DNA from: Salticus scenicus
Lineage: Eukaryota > Arthropoda > Arachnida > Araneae > Salticidae
Assembly (NCBI GenBank): GCA_963930645.1
Contig: OZ005662.1
Location: 99,990,436-100,054,435 of the forward strand
Length of the DNA: 64,000 nucleotides
Direction: 5' to 3'
Part shown: positions 46,205-60,726 of the stretch, piece by piece
Position numbering within the stretch: position 1 is the first letter of the stretch
How the letters are laid out: each line of letters opens with the position of its first letter
Made by a program: the position numbers and the translations under genes
The notes under the pieces: generated by a model
The model's database searches: none
What the model was told of the DNA's origin: nothing
What the model saw: the letters and a program-made list of their open reading frames with translations, nothing else

Positions 46205-46800
46205 TTAAGTTTGCAGTAGATAAAAATTTACAGTTTACATACGTTATTCATTTTGAAAGTTCTTTGTTTAAGTATTAAGAAATCTCCACTTACAAACAGC
46301 ATGCGGTTATGCAGCTTGCGAATTAAAAATGTGTAGAACAACATTTTAATTACATCACTGCAACAGAAAATTCAAAGTTAAAACAATTTCTTCTTGATAA
46401 TTCTATTATAATGTTTTTATGAAATGCTTGGGACGTTTTAATGCGATGTAGGCAATGGTATATGTTACATCTGCGCTTTTCTATCATTATAATCAGAAGT
46501 CATAAGAAAAACACATTGCCACCGGTTTCTTTAATTTTTTCATTCACTAGATATATAAAATCAAGATTCAAGTATAACGTCTAGATAATCTCTTATTTTG
46601 AGGATTAAAAAGAGTGTAAAATTGAAGTAGCATGTCTTTGTTTATCGTTCATATGTAATGCATATAAGTGTCACTACACACATCTCTAATATATTTTTAT
46701 ACTATAATAATAACGAATCACTAGTTCAATAATCATCATTTTTGCAATTTCTTTATGCTCCACGTTAAAAATTTGAATTGTTCTAGGTTTCAGCAGGATT

Positions 46801-47098
46801 CTAGATTTTAGTCCACTCCAGTGTGTCTAAATAAAGCACTTGTTCACTACCGTGGTTCTGGAGACAGTCTTTTACGATACGTAGAACAATTTCCAGTCTT
46901 CTGTCCAAAGCTTTGAGATGCTTTTCTAGGAGAATAGGTGATAGTGGATCTTTTGACAATGAACAGCGCATCAATGAAGATAATCGCACGGTACTGTGCT
47001 GCAGTTCAACCAAACGTTTGAAAGTAGAAAAATTAATAAAACAGCACTGATAAAGAGGGGCAAGAATCGATACTTCATCATGGCTTGGTCTTCCAAAG
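46801..47098 (-). CDS. FAM20C: FAM20C last exon
   Basis: Acceptor (minus) TTTTTCCAG, first base completes Gly, then FGRPSHDEVSILAPLYQCC...DTLEWTKI and TAG (46803-46801). The open frame extends upstream into the intron to an ATG at 47118, but those residues (MQFFFSS) are intronic. Confidence 0.93.
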
Positions 47099-50000
47099 CT
47101 GGAAAAAAAAAATTGCACAAAATTAATTTAAATAAAAAATTAGATATTTATGAAAGATATTTTACACTGATTTCTTTAGAAATCGGCCTATTTCAATAAT
47201 TCAGTTTATCTATACATCAGTGGCGTATCGTGAATGACGATTTGGGTATGCTCCATTCAGGTAGTTAGAAACAGTACATTAGAAAAGGATATTCAATCAT
47301 CTTATTGGTTAATTCGCTTATTTCATGAAACAACGTAGCTATGATGACATTTCAGCAGTCAATCAGAAGAACGAGCTTTTTATGATAACGAACTGTTTCT
47401 AGCCACCCGTATGGAGCATACCCAAAACGTCATTCACGATACGCCACTGCTATACATGTATCTGTATGTAATAGAAAATTTGTCATCATGATATTGAACT
47501 ATTTTGGACTATAGACAAGTTGGATTGGGTTGTGGTAATTAAGGCCGATTGACTGCGCTAGGATCCTAGGCCTGAGGGGGATGCCCTCCGTGGAGGTCCT
47601 TCTAAAGGGTCCTACCCCGTATTTACGAAGTTTCGGAGAAAACCACGGAAAACTCCAAATGACTAGGCTGACGAGCGCGACATGTGATCGACCTCACGTC
47701 TACTAGCTTTGAGCGCAGAACCGCTCGGCCGCTGGGGGGGGGGGGGGGGGAAATAAAGACGAATAATGTACTTATAATAACATATATCTTCGATGAGTTC
47801 GTTGGCAAACTTAAGAGAACTTTTTACGTTTTTACACGTCGTCGCTGGCTGCCAATGTCCCTAAGAAATCTTTTTTTATGCAAATTACTCATCTTTCTCT
47901 TTCTCCCTCTCCCCCCCCCCCCCCTCACACACACACACGCACTCTCTCTCCCTCTCTCTCTTTTCTTTTTTTTTTAGTAATTTAGTTTTTACATTTTAAA
48001 ATTCAAAACCGTTAAATTGATTCTCATTTTACAAAAATACTTTTTAAAATTTTGTTTTAAAGCTCAATTGTGCGAAAAAGGACAAATGCGAAATAAGTAC
48101 TTTTTTTTTTTTTTAACATTTCATAGCTTCATTTGCACTTCATGAATAAAGCATTAAAAATGATAAAAATCAATTAAAAGAAAAAAAAAAAAAAAAAAAA
48201 AACACGAGAATCAGTTTAACGATTGCAAATCTCCTGGATGTGAATAAGGAATAAAAAAAAAAAATAATAATAATAATAATTAGGTAATTCGCAATTTGCT
48301 TGAACCATAAAACAACATAGGGTTAAGCTTGCCATCGCCTTAAGCATCACATTAATCAGGCCACTTGAAATTTTCACATTCGCATAAAAAAACTATTTAT
48401 AAACTGATTTGCTTAAAGCTCAGTATATATCATAGTCTCCTTTCTACCTCTTACAGTATCTCCATGTTTGGTTATCAAATCCCATAGAGAAATTTGTTAC
48501 TAGAATTAGTCATCACATAATTTTTCTTACTAAATTCTATTTTCATATTCTAAAATTCACAACTGTTAAATTTGGTTTTGTTTTCCAAAAAATAAATTGT
48601 TTAAGCTTTAATACTTCATTTTGAAGCTATAAAAGTACAAAACATACATTTAGTTTATTTTTCGCACATTTTTTAGCTTGAAAATATGATTTAAGAAATC
48701 AATTTTTGAAAAACAAGAACAAATTTATTGGTTGTGAATTTTCTGAATGTGAAACAGGAACTAAAAAATAAACACATTAGGTGATGAGTAACTCTAGTAA
48801 AACAAAGTCCCATAAAATAACAATGGTTTTGGTTTCCGACGACGATAGGTACTGAGCCCTCTAAATCAACGTGATCTACCATTTTATTTAAAAATGGTAC
48901 CCACATGAAAAAAGTATTTATGAACGGATTTGCATGAAACTTGACGTAAGTATGGATCATATCAAAGTTGGTTAATTGGTTGGTTGTATGGGTTAAGGTT
49001 AATTCACTACGGTAGGTTCATAAGACTGGGTGGAGTGCCCGCTGTAGGGCGAGGAGTCTTTGTAAAGTATAATAGCCCGTATTTTACCGAGTTTTGCAGA
49101 AAAACACCGAACAGCTAGGCCTACGAGCGCGACCTGGGATTGAACCTATTACTTCCTGTCTTCAGGTTTTCAGAGCAGAACAGTTGGTAGATGGAAAATG
49201 CCAGGTTCGATCCCAGGTAGCGCTCATCGACCTAGCCGTTCGGAATTATGCATGGTTTTCTCCGAAACTTCCGTAAATTTCGGGCTAGGACCCCTTTCAA
49301 AGACCCCCCACGGAAAGCATTCTACTTAAAGGCCTAGGTCTCTAGCGTAGTCAGTCAGCTTTAAAAACCGTACAACAAACAACATCGTATTTGTTTTGTG
49401 ATGGTAAACATATTAATCGAAAGTAATGCCATTTACAAAAGAAATAGTAGTCATTATTTTTATTTATTTATTTTATATTTTGTTTCATTTATTTATTTTT
49501 TGCAAATAGTGGTCTAAATCTACTCAGTATGTTAGAAAAGTTTTAAAACTTGTCAAATAAATAAGAGTTTTAATTCTTAGCGTCATTTGTGTTTCTCTTT
49601 AAAAATAGTTTTTTTTTTCCCTCCCACAAAGAAGTTTCTAAAAATTAGATATCTGAATCATAATACATACATATATATATATATAAGCTGTATATTTGCT
49701 GGAATTAGCTATACAGTTTTACGAAATCTTGCATATGCTGATAGAAATGCAAGTTTCCTGATGAGTACATTTCTATTTTTCAGCATTTAAAATTCCAATT
49801 TTCAATTCATGAATTAAATTTTTTTTCTTTTTAACGGAACTCTTTGGTGATTTTATCCTTTCTCTTTTCTCTTAAATGTTGACTGTTACTAATAATTCAA
49901 AGTTTTTACAAATTCTCTCATCGTTAGGCTTATGTGTTATGTTAGTATCATTTCTCTTCTGCGTCAGTACTTTAACTTGTTTTTACTAATCATTGGTACT

Positions 50001-53000
50001 CAAATTAATTTAATACCGTGACTAATATTAATCGAAATAAATCTCAATTAAAATTTATTTTATGTTGGTATCTTCATCTATCTTTTGTCTGCTGAGTGTT
50101 ACAATGGTACTAAATAATTCAAATTATATTTACATTTAAATTTAATATGCTGTTTATGCGCAAATATTTAAATGTATTTTGTTTATTCTCAACAATTTTT
50201 AACGAACTTAAAAATTCTTATATATATATATAATTTATTACAGTTTTTTTTTTTTTTTTTTTTTTTTTTCCTAAAAAAATTAATTTATTTAATTCAATGT
50301 TTAAAATAATAATAATAATAATAACATTCGCTCTAAGCAAATTTCGTTTAGAAATCACATATGAAAATTACTGAATCGAAAATGTGCATGTTAAGTAAAG
50401 GACTTTCCAAATATACTTTAACTTTTATACATACGGTTTATAGCAAAACTGAATAGTTAATATTAACATTTTTACTTTTTGTCCTGAAACAATTGAAAAC
50501 TAATGTACAAATTACTATTTGTACTGTTTAACAGCTATGGGCAAGATTCAAAATATTCTGTTAAGGAAATTGTGACAAAAAATTCATTACCCTCTGCCAT
50601 GATCTAGATGAATTATGAAACTATCATTTCCAAAAATTTTGAATGTCTCGTAGTGATGACGATCCATGTTACCTGGAATGAAAATTACGGTAATTAAGAA
50701 ATTTTTGATTTCATTATAAAGACAACAACATGATATGCAATGTCTCAGTTGTAGAAAGCGTTACAAAGATAATATGGGGGAGGGGGGGGCATTTTTAAAT
50801 GTTTTCAAATTACCTACAAGAAAATCGGATAATCTGGATATATTTCCACATTTTCAAAACTGATGAAGATATGCTTATTACTTTCTTCTACATTCAATAG
50901 AAGAAAGTATTGGATTCGTAAAAATTTTCGACCTCGGGTTTTTGATGGATTTACACGTTTTGAGAGCTGTAGAACACGATTTGACCACTTTTAGAAAATG
51001 TCTGTCTGTGTGTGTGACAAAATTTTGTGGCAACTGTATCTCGGGAACTACTGCACAGAATTTCATACAAATTGGTATGTAGTTGCATCTTGACATAAGT
51101 TAGTGTCTATCAACTTTTAGTAATAATTGTCCAACAGGTTACGTTGCCATCCCGCTTTTTCTAAATTTTTAATATGGTGATATAGGACAAAATTTTGTAT
51201 AAATGTGCATAAAGAGAATTATTTTTTAGTAATCATTATGAAATTTACAAGAATTATTTATAATAGAGATAGTCAACTGGGAATGTAATATTGACAAGAA
51301 AATTGACTTTTTTTTTGGATATTTAGTGTTATACTACTTCTCTAATATGGAAATCGTCTGCATCATCATGGAAGATAATTTGTTTAATTAATAATTTTAA
51401 TAAATTATTTTTACTGAGTCAATTTGTATAGGAAAATATAGAAGAAAGTCATGTGGTGGCCACAACATACTAGTTTTTATAATATCCACGTAGTCATGTC
51501 ATAAAATCAAAGATTCAATAAGATACATAAGAAATGGATTTCCTATGCAGATAATAAGGGAAAGCAATCTTTTCATACTTATATAGAGACCGTAGTTGAT
51601 CGATATGGAATGAGCACACTGGATATTGCAACATTTTTACTTTCTCTTACCAATATATATATGACAGAGAATGTATAGTTTTTTGATCAAATTTTCGAAA
51701 TTGAGTTTTTGTTGTATTTACACGTTTTCGGGTCCCGAGAATCCGAAAAACAGGTTTTTAGCGGTTGGTCTGGGTGTCTGACTGTCATCAGCAAATCTCA
51801 AGCACACATAATAGCAGAAAGTCCAAATTTGGTATTCTAAATGTGTATCATATAGGGATACTACACTAAACTTCTCTTTGAGATCAAGCAAATGATTCAT
51901 GTACAGGGACATCCAAGAGAATTGAAATACATTACGTCTATGGAGGAAATTACAGTTAAGTAGAGTTTAAAGTCTATAGACTGCACTAAACCAAATAAAA
52001 CGAATACACATTTTTTATATGCGTAGAAACATGTTTCATGTAGCATGTGGTATGGAAATCATTCACTGTTCGTTTACAGGGCTACACAAAAGAACTAAAT
52101 TATAGTGCGACAGTAGTTGAAAATTGAATGAAGTGTATTTCAGATTGTTTCGAGTATTATTAATATAGAATTATATTTATGTGCACTATGTGTGTGTACA
52201 TATTCTTCAGAAGATATACAGGGCTACCAATATATAAACCAGAACATTCTTTTTTATTATTAGTGGAAGTGTTTTAATATAATATTTTACTATGTCCAGG
52301 AAAGCTTCTCAGGAATTGAAATTAATTCGTCACAGCCATATGGTAAAAAATGTATTTTTTAAAGCTAAATATTCATAGCTTGTTTTTGTGTATATTTTCT
52401 CGTTTTGAGGCTTCCTGAATACAGAAGTCACGTTTTTAACATTTGATCTGTCTGTGTCTCTTAGAGTAAACTAAAAAATAATTTCATAATAAGACGGGAG
52501 AGTAGACCCCCCCCCCCCCCTCACACAAAATTATTTGTCAAACAAAGCTTTTCTAAAGCTTAATTTGAATTGTTTTGACATACGTTTACATAACAGTACT
52601 CGTTATCTTACTCTTTAATCTCCAATATGTTTATATAGTATTAAATTTCCAGGTAAGAGAAAATCGTGTGAGTAACACACCGGATTTTTTTAATCGTAAA
52701 ATCATTTTTAAGTCACACGACTTTGGTAAACATGTTTCATTTCAGAATAGTAACATCGGAAATATCTCGTGATGGATATATAAAAAAAAAAAAAAAAGAA
52801 AAGAAAGAAAGAAAAAGAAAGGCAAGGCTAAGAGAGTAGGAGGAGGGCGTTAAATACGTGGATGTAAAGTTTTGAGCTCATGAACAACAAACACAATAAC
52901 GCAAAAAATAATTAGAGAGATTAAGGATAGCATTACAAAGCAAAGGAGATTTACGTGAGAGCAAAACAAAAAATACTATAGTCCATTCATTCTACCGAGA

Positions 53001-55429
53001 GAACGAAACTAAATAAACGCACGTGCGGTTTGGTTGCGTTGAAAAACCTGGCATTCTGCCAGGAGTGCCAAACAGAAAGTGTGAATTTCTTTTTTTTCTT
53101 TATTTGCACTGTTTTGCTCGTGCTATTGTCTGATTGTTAAATTTGATAATTTTTTCGTGTGATTTCGTATTTTATCATAATGGAGAGTGAGAAAAGTTCT
53201 TTGAGTCCAGTGAAGAAGAGAATTAAAAAAAAACATTTAAGTAAGGAAAAAAAATTAAATTCTCCAAATTGGGGATTTCGGCTGAAAGTGAACCTTCTTG
53301 GCTATTTTTGTGCAACCCTTTTATTTAGTTTCGTTCTCTTCTTTCGCTGAATAAACTATAGAACATAACACAACAACAAGCTATATTTTTGGGGTTTTAG
53401 GATTTTTTTTTTTTTTTTTACTTTTTATGTAATTTTTGAGAATTAAATATATATATATTCAAGTAAATACTTAAACATAAAAAAGAAAAACATGTAAAAC
53501 CACAAGAAAAGAAATATTAAGAAAAAAACCAGTAGTGCTGCCATCTGCTGTTTAAAGAAAGAACCAACCCCCGAAGAGGAAAAGTTCATGGAAAGAGTTC
53601 AGGGTTTTGGTGCTGCCATCTACAGGGAGAAATAGCAACTGATAGAAAAGTAAAGGAAGATACAAAGAAATTAAAGAAAGGAGTTAATGATTAAACCACA
53701 ATTAAGACGTTTTCTGTTGGCCTGATCAGTGTGGTCATATGCTTCCAGAGAGTGTAAAGCACTATTTCCAGTATCGATTAAGGAGTCATGAAAGTTTACG
53801 TTTAGGCGTAGAATAAAATCATTTAGACGCGGAAAAGCAATTTCTCTATAAATTTGCTATTCTCCGTCTTATCATAATTTATTGCAATTCTCCATTTTTG
53901 GAATCAGGTGTTAAAATTTTTTAGATATTTGGAGATTGCCAGAATTGCGTATTTTCTATTTTTATGAACCGAAAAAATGCAGGTGTCATCCGCAAAAATA
54001 GCCAAATCGGTATGGGGGGTAGCGAAGCATATCATTAAAGATATTAAATAATTTAGGAGACAGTTTAGAACCTTAAGAAAGGTCGAAGGGCGCAAAATGA
54101 TTAGTGAATAAGGTATCCTTAACATGAACATGAAAATTTCGATCTTGAAGATAATTAAAAGTTAGTTTTACTAAGTGAGGGGGAAAATTGTAATTAATTA
54201 ATTTATAAATAAGTTCGAACACCCAGACCTCGTCAAACGCTTTTTCAATATCAAGGAAGACGGCGACAGTGAATTTTTTCTGGATTTTGTTAGTAGTGAT
54301 GTGCTCAACAAGTCTATAAACCTGATGGGTAGCTGAGAGATTATTTTGAAAGCTGAATTGTTCTGACATGATAATATTGTGATTTTCCAAAAAGTCATAT
54401 ATTTGTGGAGCAATAAAAACCTCTTTGAACTTGATGAGAGAATTTAGGAGGCAGATTGGTCTGTAGCTAGAGGCCTTGTTTAAGAATAGGGGCAATAATC
54501 GCCGTCTTTCATGCATGGGGAAAGTAACTAAAATTAAAAATATTATTAACTAGCAGGCTTTGCCCGCTTCGCTGGTCACTATATTTAAAGGAAACTCTTT
54601 TCTATATAGCTTTATGAAAAAAAGAAAATAAATACTGAAATCACTCAAAAGCCCGCTTTGCGTTCCCGTTGCCTTTGGCACGACTTGTTCGTCCTCGCAG
54701 TCTCCGGTGCGTGTCCCTATTGCCTGCTACAGTGGCTTACCCGTGGGCTTCCATTTGGGTGCTTATTATATAGGACAGTTTCGATACGGATAGTATCGAA
54801 AAATTTGAAGTAGCCCTTTTATATTTGAATCCCAGTTACATATGAACAACATTATTCGTGATGTACATAATATTTGCTTTCAAGTTATTTCCTATATTTA
54901 TTTGATTTAATTGATCAGCCATAAAATGACAGCAATTTCAAGCCAAACATAATATTACAACATGCTATGATTGGCTACGTCTATCGCATGAGACAATTAT
55001 TATTATTTATTTATTTATTTATTTTATTTATTTTTTTGCGGTAATATATACTTTATGCTTAGTCAATAGTAGTTGGTATACAGAAAAATAAATAGATTAA
55101 TTAATATGTAAACCTGATCATGGTACAGCCTTAATATAGCTCCCCTTGGCGACTTTTGAATTTTTGTCGCCATTTTAGACCAAAATATAATTTATACGAT
55201 TATTGTTCCTATTTCTTTCTATCTTTTCTTTTCTTTCTTTTTTTCACTATTTTATTATTTAGTTATATTTTTAATGCGCTACTTGGCTTTAAGTGGCTGT
55301 CCTTGGCGAAAAATGTCCGATCTACTTCAGCATCAAAATTTTAAAAAAATGTCCAGAATTATCAATAAGTAAATACCTTTAATATAATGCTGAATTAGCT
55401 TTTATGCCAAGCGTGATTCATCCGTGCTA

Positions 55430-55460
<31 letters not shown>

Positions 55461-57298
55461 AAGTTGAGGTATATAAAAAAATGCTATGAAATAAAATTCA
55501 GAAGAAACATGTTAGATTTGTATTATTACTATTTTATTTTAAATTTATAAAGACGTTATTTTCCCATTCACCAATTTAACATTTAGTATTTTTTTATTTT
55601 TCGCGTGAAAGCATATTTCATTTTATGTTGAAAAAAATAAAGGCAATTACCAGTTTATTATTTTAATATTTTAATTAATTTTAAAAAATCTAATCAAATT
55701 TCCGGTATAAATAGTAGCCTATGTCCTATTCCAGACTATCATCTATCTCTGTACCAAATTTCATCCAGATCCGTTTAGCCGTTGTGGCGTGATTGAGATC
55801 TTGATATGGCGTGATCCATACGAACATTCGCATTTATAATATTAGTATAGATGAGGTAGTAGTATAGATGAGGTAGATAATTTTTGGAATAAAGAAACGA
55901 GGCAGGTTCTTAAGTGCTTCGTTAGTGATGGCGCTGATGCCAGGGGATTTTTTATTTTTAAGTGTAAGAATTTATTTAATGACATCAGCATCGGTAAGCC
56001 TAAAGGGTGGGGCATCTATATCTGAACTTAACAATCTTCTAACTGAGTCATTGACTTTTTCTCTCTGTTTCAGAATCGGAAACCAGATTACCCTGGAACT
56101 GAGTCTCAAACCTATCAGCAATTGCATTAGCTTTCTCCTTATGTACGCGTAGGAATTTGAATTTGGAAAAAGGATCGAGGGAAAAGGATTATTTTTCTCC
56201 ACAGCTTTTGGTGGTAATGCTATTGTTTGGTGAAATGTTTAGGTGGTGTTATAAACTAAAATAATCTGGTGTGTCACTCACACGACTTTCTCTTACCCTG
56301 AAATTTAATACTATAAATACAAGTTGGAGATTAAGAGGTAAGATAACGATGTTAGGTAAACCTATGTTAAACAATTCAAATTAGGCTTCGGGAGAGTTTT
56401 ATATGATAATTAGTTTTGTGTGAGGGGGGCTACCGCCCCCCTCAACCCCCCGTTTCATTAATGCACCTACATTTATATAGAACTTAATTCGGTTATTAAA
56501 AAATATTTTTTTTTTAAATAATTTATTAAAATTATTATTTAAAAAAATTATCTTTTATGATAATGCAGACGATTTCCATATTAGAGAAGTAGTATAACAC
56601 CAAATATAAAAAAAAAAGTCCATTTTATTCTCAATATTTAAAAAAAAAAAAAAAAAAAAATCGATAACTTTGTTTTAAATTATCGCAGATCAATGGTTCA
56701 ACCATTCGTTTTAAAAGTATTGGCAAGCTCTTTTGAAAGATACCCATCATGAAAATTTACTCCCCTGGAGGGGGGACTTCCACCCCAGGGGGGGGGGGGA
56801 GGCGAGGCTCCTACATACACAAATTTTTTTTCCCAGTTGACTGTCTCTATTACAAAAAATATATATTCGTTTCATTTGGTTTAGTGCAGTCTATAGACGT
56901 TAAACTCTACTTACCTGCAATTTCCCCCCATAGACGTAATGTATTAGAATTAATTTGATTGTCCCTGTACACGAACCATTTGCTTGATCTTAACGAAAAG
57001 CTTACTGTAGCATCCCTATATGATACACATTTAGAATACCAAGTTTGAACTTCCTGCCATAACTTGTTTTTGAGATATTCTGATAACAGACAGACACACA
57101 GACATACACACAGACCATTTGCTAAAAACATGATTTTCGTATTCAGGGGACCTCAGAACCTGTAAATATAACAAAAACTCGCGTTCGAAAATTTGACCCA
57201 AAAACAATATTTTCTCTACCTTATGGGTAAGAGAAAGTAAAAATGTGTAAAATTGCACCAAAAGTTTGCGTAATTCAAACAGCTATTTTCACTCATAC

Positions 57299-57339
<41 letters not shown>

Positions 57340-57673
57340 CATTTTATATAAGCTTGAGGCAGTATAAGTGCCTCAAAATTTTGGTGTAATGTTCAACAAA
57401 TCTGTGTAATGTTACACAGCTTTCAGTTTATTGCTATACTTCGATTTTAACATTACATCAAAAGTTATTCAACATTTATATTTGTGTGCCGTTGCACGAA
57501 AGGTTTGTGGCAACTATGCTACTAGAAGTTTTGGTGTAGCATCACACATTTTTTTACCGTGCAAGTTTTCAGTGTAATGTTACACTTTTTTGAAACAGTA
57601 CATTATCCATTACAGATAGAAGTGTAAGAAGATGTATATATATATATATATAAAAGAAGTATATATATAAAAG

Positions 57674-57738
<65 letters not shown>

Positions 57739-60694
57739 AAGTATATATATAAAAGATGTTTCAATTTTATGTTTTAAAAAATGAATTTTTTGAAGGGAAA
57801 TTTTTTAAATCCTAGGAATTTTGAAGTTTTTATTAAAACTGAATTCAGAAGTTTTCCTGGTAAATATTTTGTAAACTTAGGTGTTTTTATCATACATAGC
57901 AGCAAAATCTTAAAGGAGATCAATTCCGTCTTTTAGTTCGTTTTAAAACAATTACAGTAATGTAAGCAAAATGATCGAAAATATGCATATATATAAAGCA
58001 TGGGTTAATCTCATTCTAAAAAAGTTATGTCCAGAATTTTATTTAAAAAATTACACAAAAGCATAACGCTGAAAAATAAAATGTAAAATTATTAAACATA
58101 AAATTATTAGGCCCTCAATTCGAATTGTAGCCTATACTGTTTTTTGATTTTGATTTTATTTATTTTTTGCTCTTGCTAAATCTAATCTGTCCCTTTTTAT
58201 AATCAAAATTGTGTGTAATAATGAGTATGGCCAAAGTTAATTTTAAACCATTGTCATCTATGAAAAATACGGTTAAATAAAATAATAATAAAAGAAACTA
58301 GTCGAAAGGTTGTATTTGTATTTGCAGAATAATGAAAAATTTCCTCATCAATATGGCCGATTCGTACAGATCGAGAAATTAGCTGAATAGACAGGTTCGG
58401 GGATTGGATTCGGGGATAAGGCCGATTGACTGCTGTAGGTTCTAGCCCTGAGGGGGGAGTGCCCTCCGTGGGTGTTTTTCTAAGGGGGTCCTAGCTCGTA
58501 TTTACGCAAGTTTCGGAGAAAACCACGGAAAACTCCGAACGGCCGACGAGCACAACCTGGGAGCTGAATAGACAGAGTTACGGTACATTAGGCCTTAGGT
58601 ACTTTTTCATTCATTTGCTAAAATTAATGAAGCCTCTCCATCAAAAATGTGTGTTAACCATAATACTTTATTACTGGTTTAATGAGTGAGTAAGTCTAAA
58701 TAAAACTGTAAGCTCCGTTTGAAAAAAATGTTGATTTAAATCAAAATGTCATTCAAAAAAATAAAGTAACACACACAAAAAAAAAAAAAAAATCCTTTTA
58801 ATTCCAACATGTATTAAAAACTCTCATTCAGTGAAAGTGGATAAAAAAGTAATTGTAAGTTCTGTTCTGGCACATGCAGTCAGGTTATTCCTCTGAACCC
58901 TGCCCCTCATGAGACTGAACTGAAAAAATACTCCCATATTGTATTATCATCGACTATGGACTCATATATCTAAAACTGAAGCAAAATCAGTTCAGCAGAA
59001 GTGCATAAAAAATAAATCGCAATAATTGACACAGTCGGACTGATTTTGCCATTGGAAATTGTCCCTAAGAGTGACAGATCTCCGAAAATGCCTGAATATC
59101 ATTTTATCATCGACAATGGACTCGTGTTCAAACTTTGAGCAAAATTGGTTCGCTGGAAGTGGGTTAAACATTGATTGCGAGATATAACCCAGAGAGAACA
59201 ACTAAAATAAAATAAAAGCTTGTAAAAATTGAAAAATTGGTTTACAATAATTTGTCTCTCCAAGAAAAATGATGAATATTTAATAATATCAACACACCTT
59301 CATTATTTTTGCTTTACTAAAATCAATTAGGACCAAAATATTTCATGCTATCAGAAAATATTGAAAATCTGCAAAAACTCGATTATTTACGGTTTAATAG
59401 AAATGAGCTAGTTTAATAACTGTATATTTACTTACCAATCAGAAAGTCTAAAATAGATGTATCCACTAAATCGGCCAATCTTTTTGAATTTTTATATAAC
59501 GGTAGCTTTCTTACTATGTCACAATATTTAGGATTTTTCTCAAAATCGGCTTTTCTTCTTTTATGATAGGAGCGTCTCCATGGATTTTTCCAAGATCTTC
59601 TACCTGAGAGAGAATCCGGGGGTAAAAATGCTGCAAGGCTGCCTTCTATTGTATCTGGTCGCCCACAGATGGCGTGACCGGTATCACAGTAATAGGAACA
59701 TGTACCGTGAAAACATATGTTTTGTGCTACAAAAAATAAATAAATAAATAAACAAATAAAATAAAATAAATTTAATTAATTAATTAAATAAATGAATAAT
59801 AATAATAATTTCTATAAATGTTTTGAGTATAATTATAAAGATGCGATCAAAAAGACATGTCAAATAAATAAATGAAATGTTTTGTATAATCATCAGTATA
59901 AATCTCAATAAATTATGGCACATGTTTAAACTCGAAACATTTAACTCAGTCTTACATCACGTAAATGGAAAATCAGCGACATAGATATAGCTTAAGCCGC
60001 GTCGTAGTAAAAGTTGAGGAAGAAAAACTCCCAAAGTCAAATAATTAGGTTGAATTAGTAGAATACTTTGAGAAACAAAGATTTAAGAAAAGAAAACCAA
60101 TAATTTTTAATATTTACAAAAAATTGAATAAATACCGTAAAATACAATAAACTCGCAACAATTGTTTCAGGTCGAAAGAACACACGACCCTTCGTCAGAC
60201 GAACAAAGTGGGTACGAGTGCCGCAGTCAAAGCGGCAATGGTGTGAGTATCGAAATATGCTCCTTGACTCTCTGCCAGTCTTCTTGATTTGAATTTTCTA
60301 AACATCTGGATAATACTCCTATTGCATATGCTAAGGTCGATTTCCTTTCATAATGTATATTAAGGCTCCAACGGCTTGTGTGAAAGGGAAAGTTCTGTCG
60401 GTGTTGTCTACTGTCCCTGATTGAGAACCCTCTTTAATAATAGGCGTAGACTCAAGTTTATAATAATTTATATCAAATTTTTCTAGAACTCACTTTATAT
60501 GGGCTGTTTGACATAATTTAATGAAACTGTCTTCAGGACGATGAATCTGAAATCCTAAATAATACTCAGCAAATTCATTTGAGATTTAAAATTATTTCTT
60601 TAGATCTTTGAGAAAACTTTCTAGCTAGTATTTTCTTAATGATGCAACAAATCCATTAACCACGTACAAAACTATCAAAAGTAGTTCTGAGTTG

Positions 60695-60726
<32 letters not shown>

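Noticed and set aside
47099..47118. ATG at 47118 as start of a small independent gene
   Set aside because: The frame downstream is the FAM20C last exon; the acceptor CAG at 47099-47101 and phase match show these residues are intronic.
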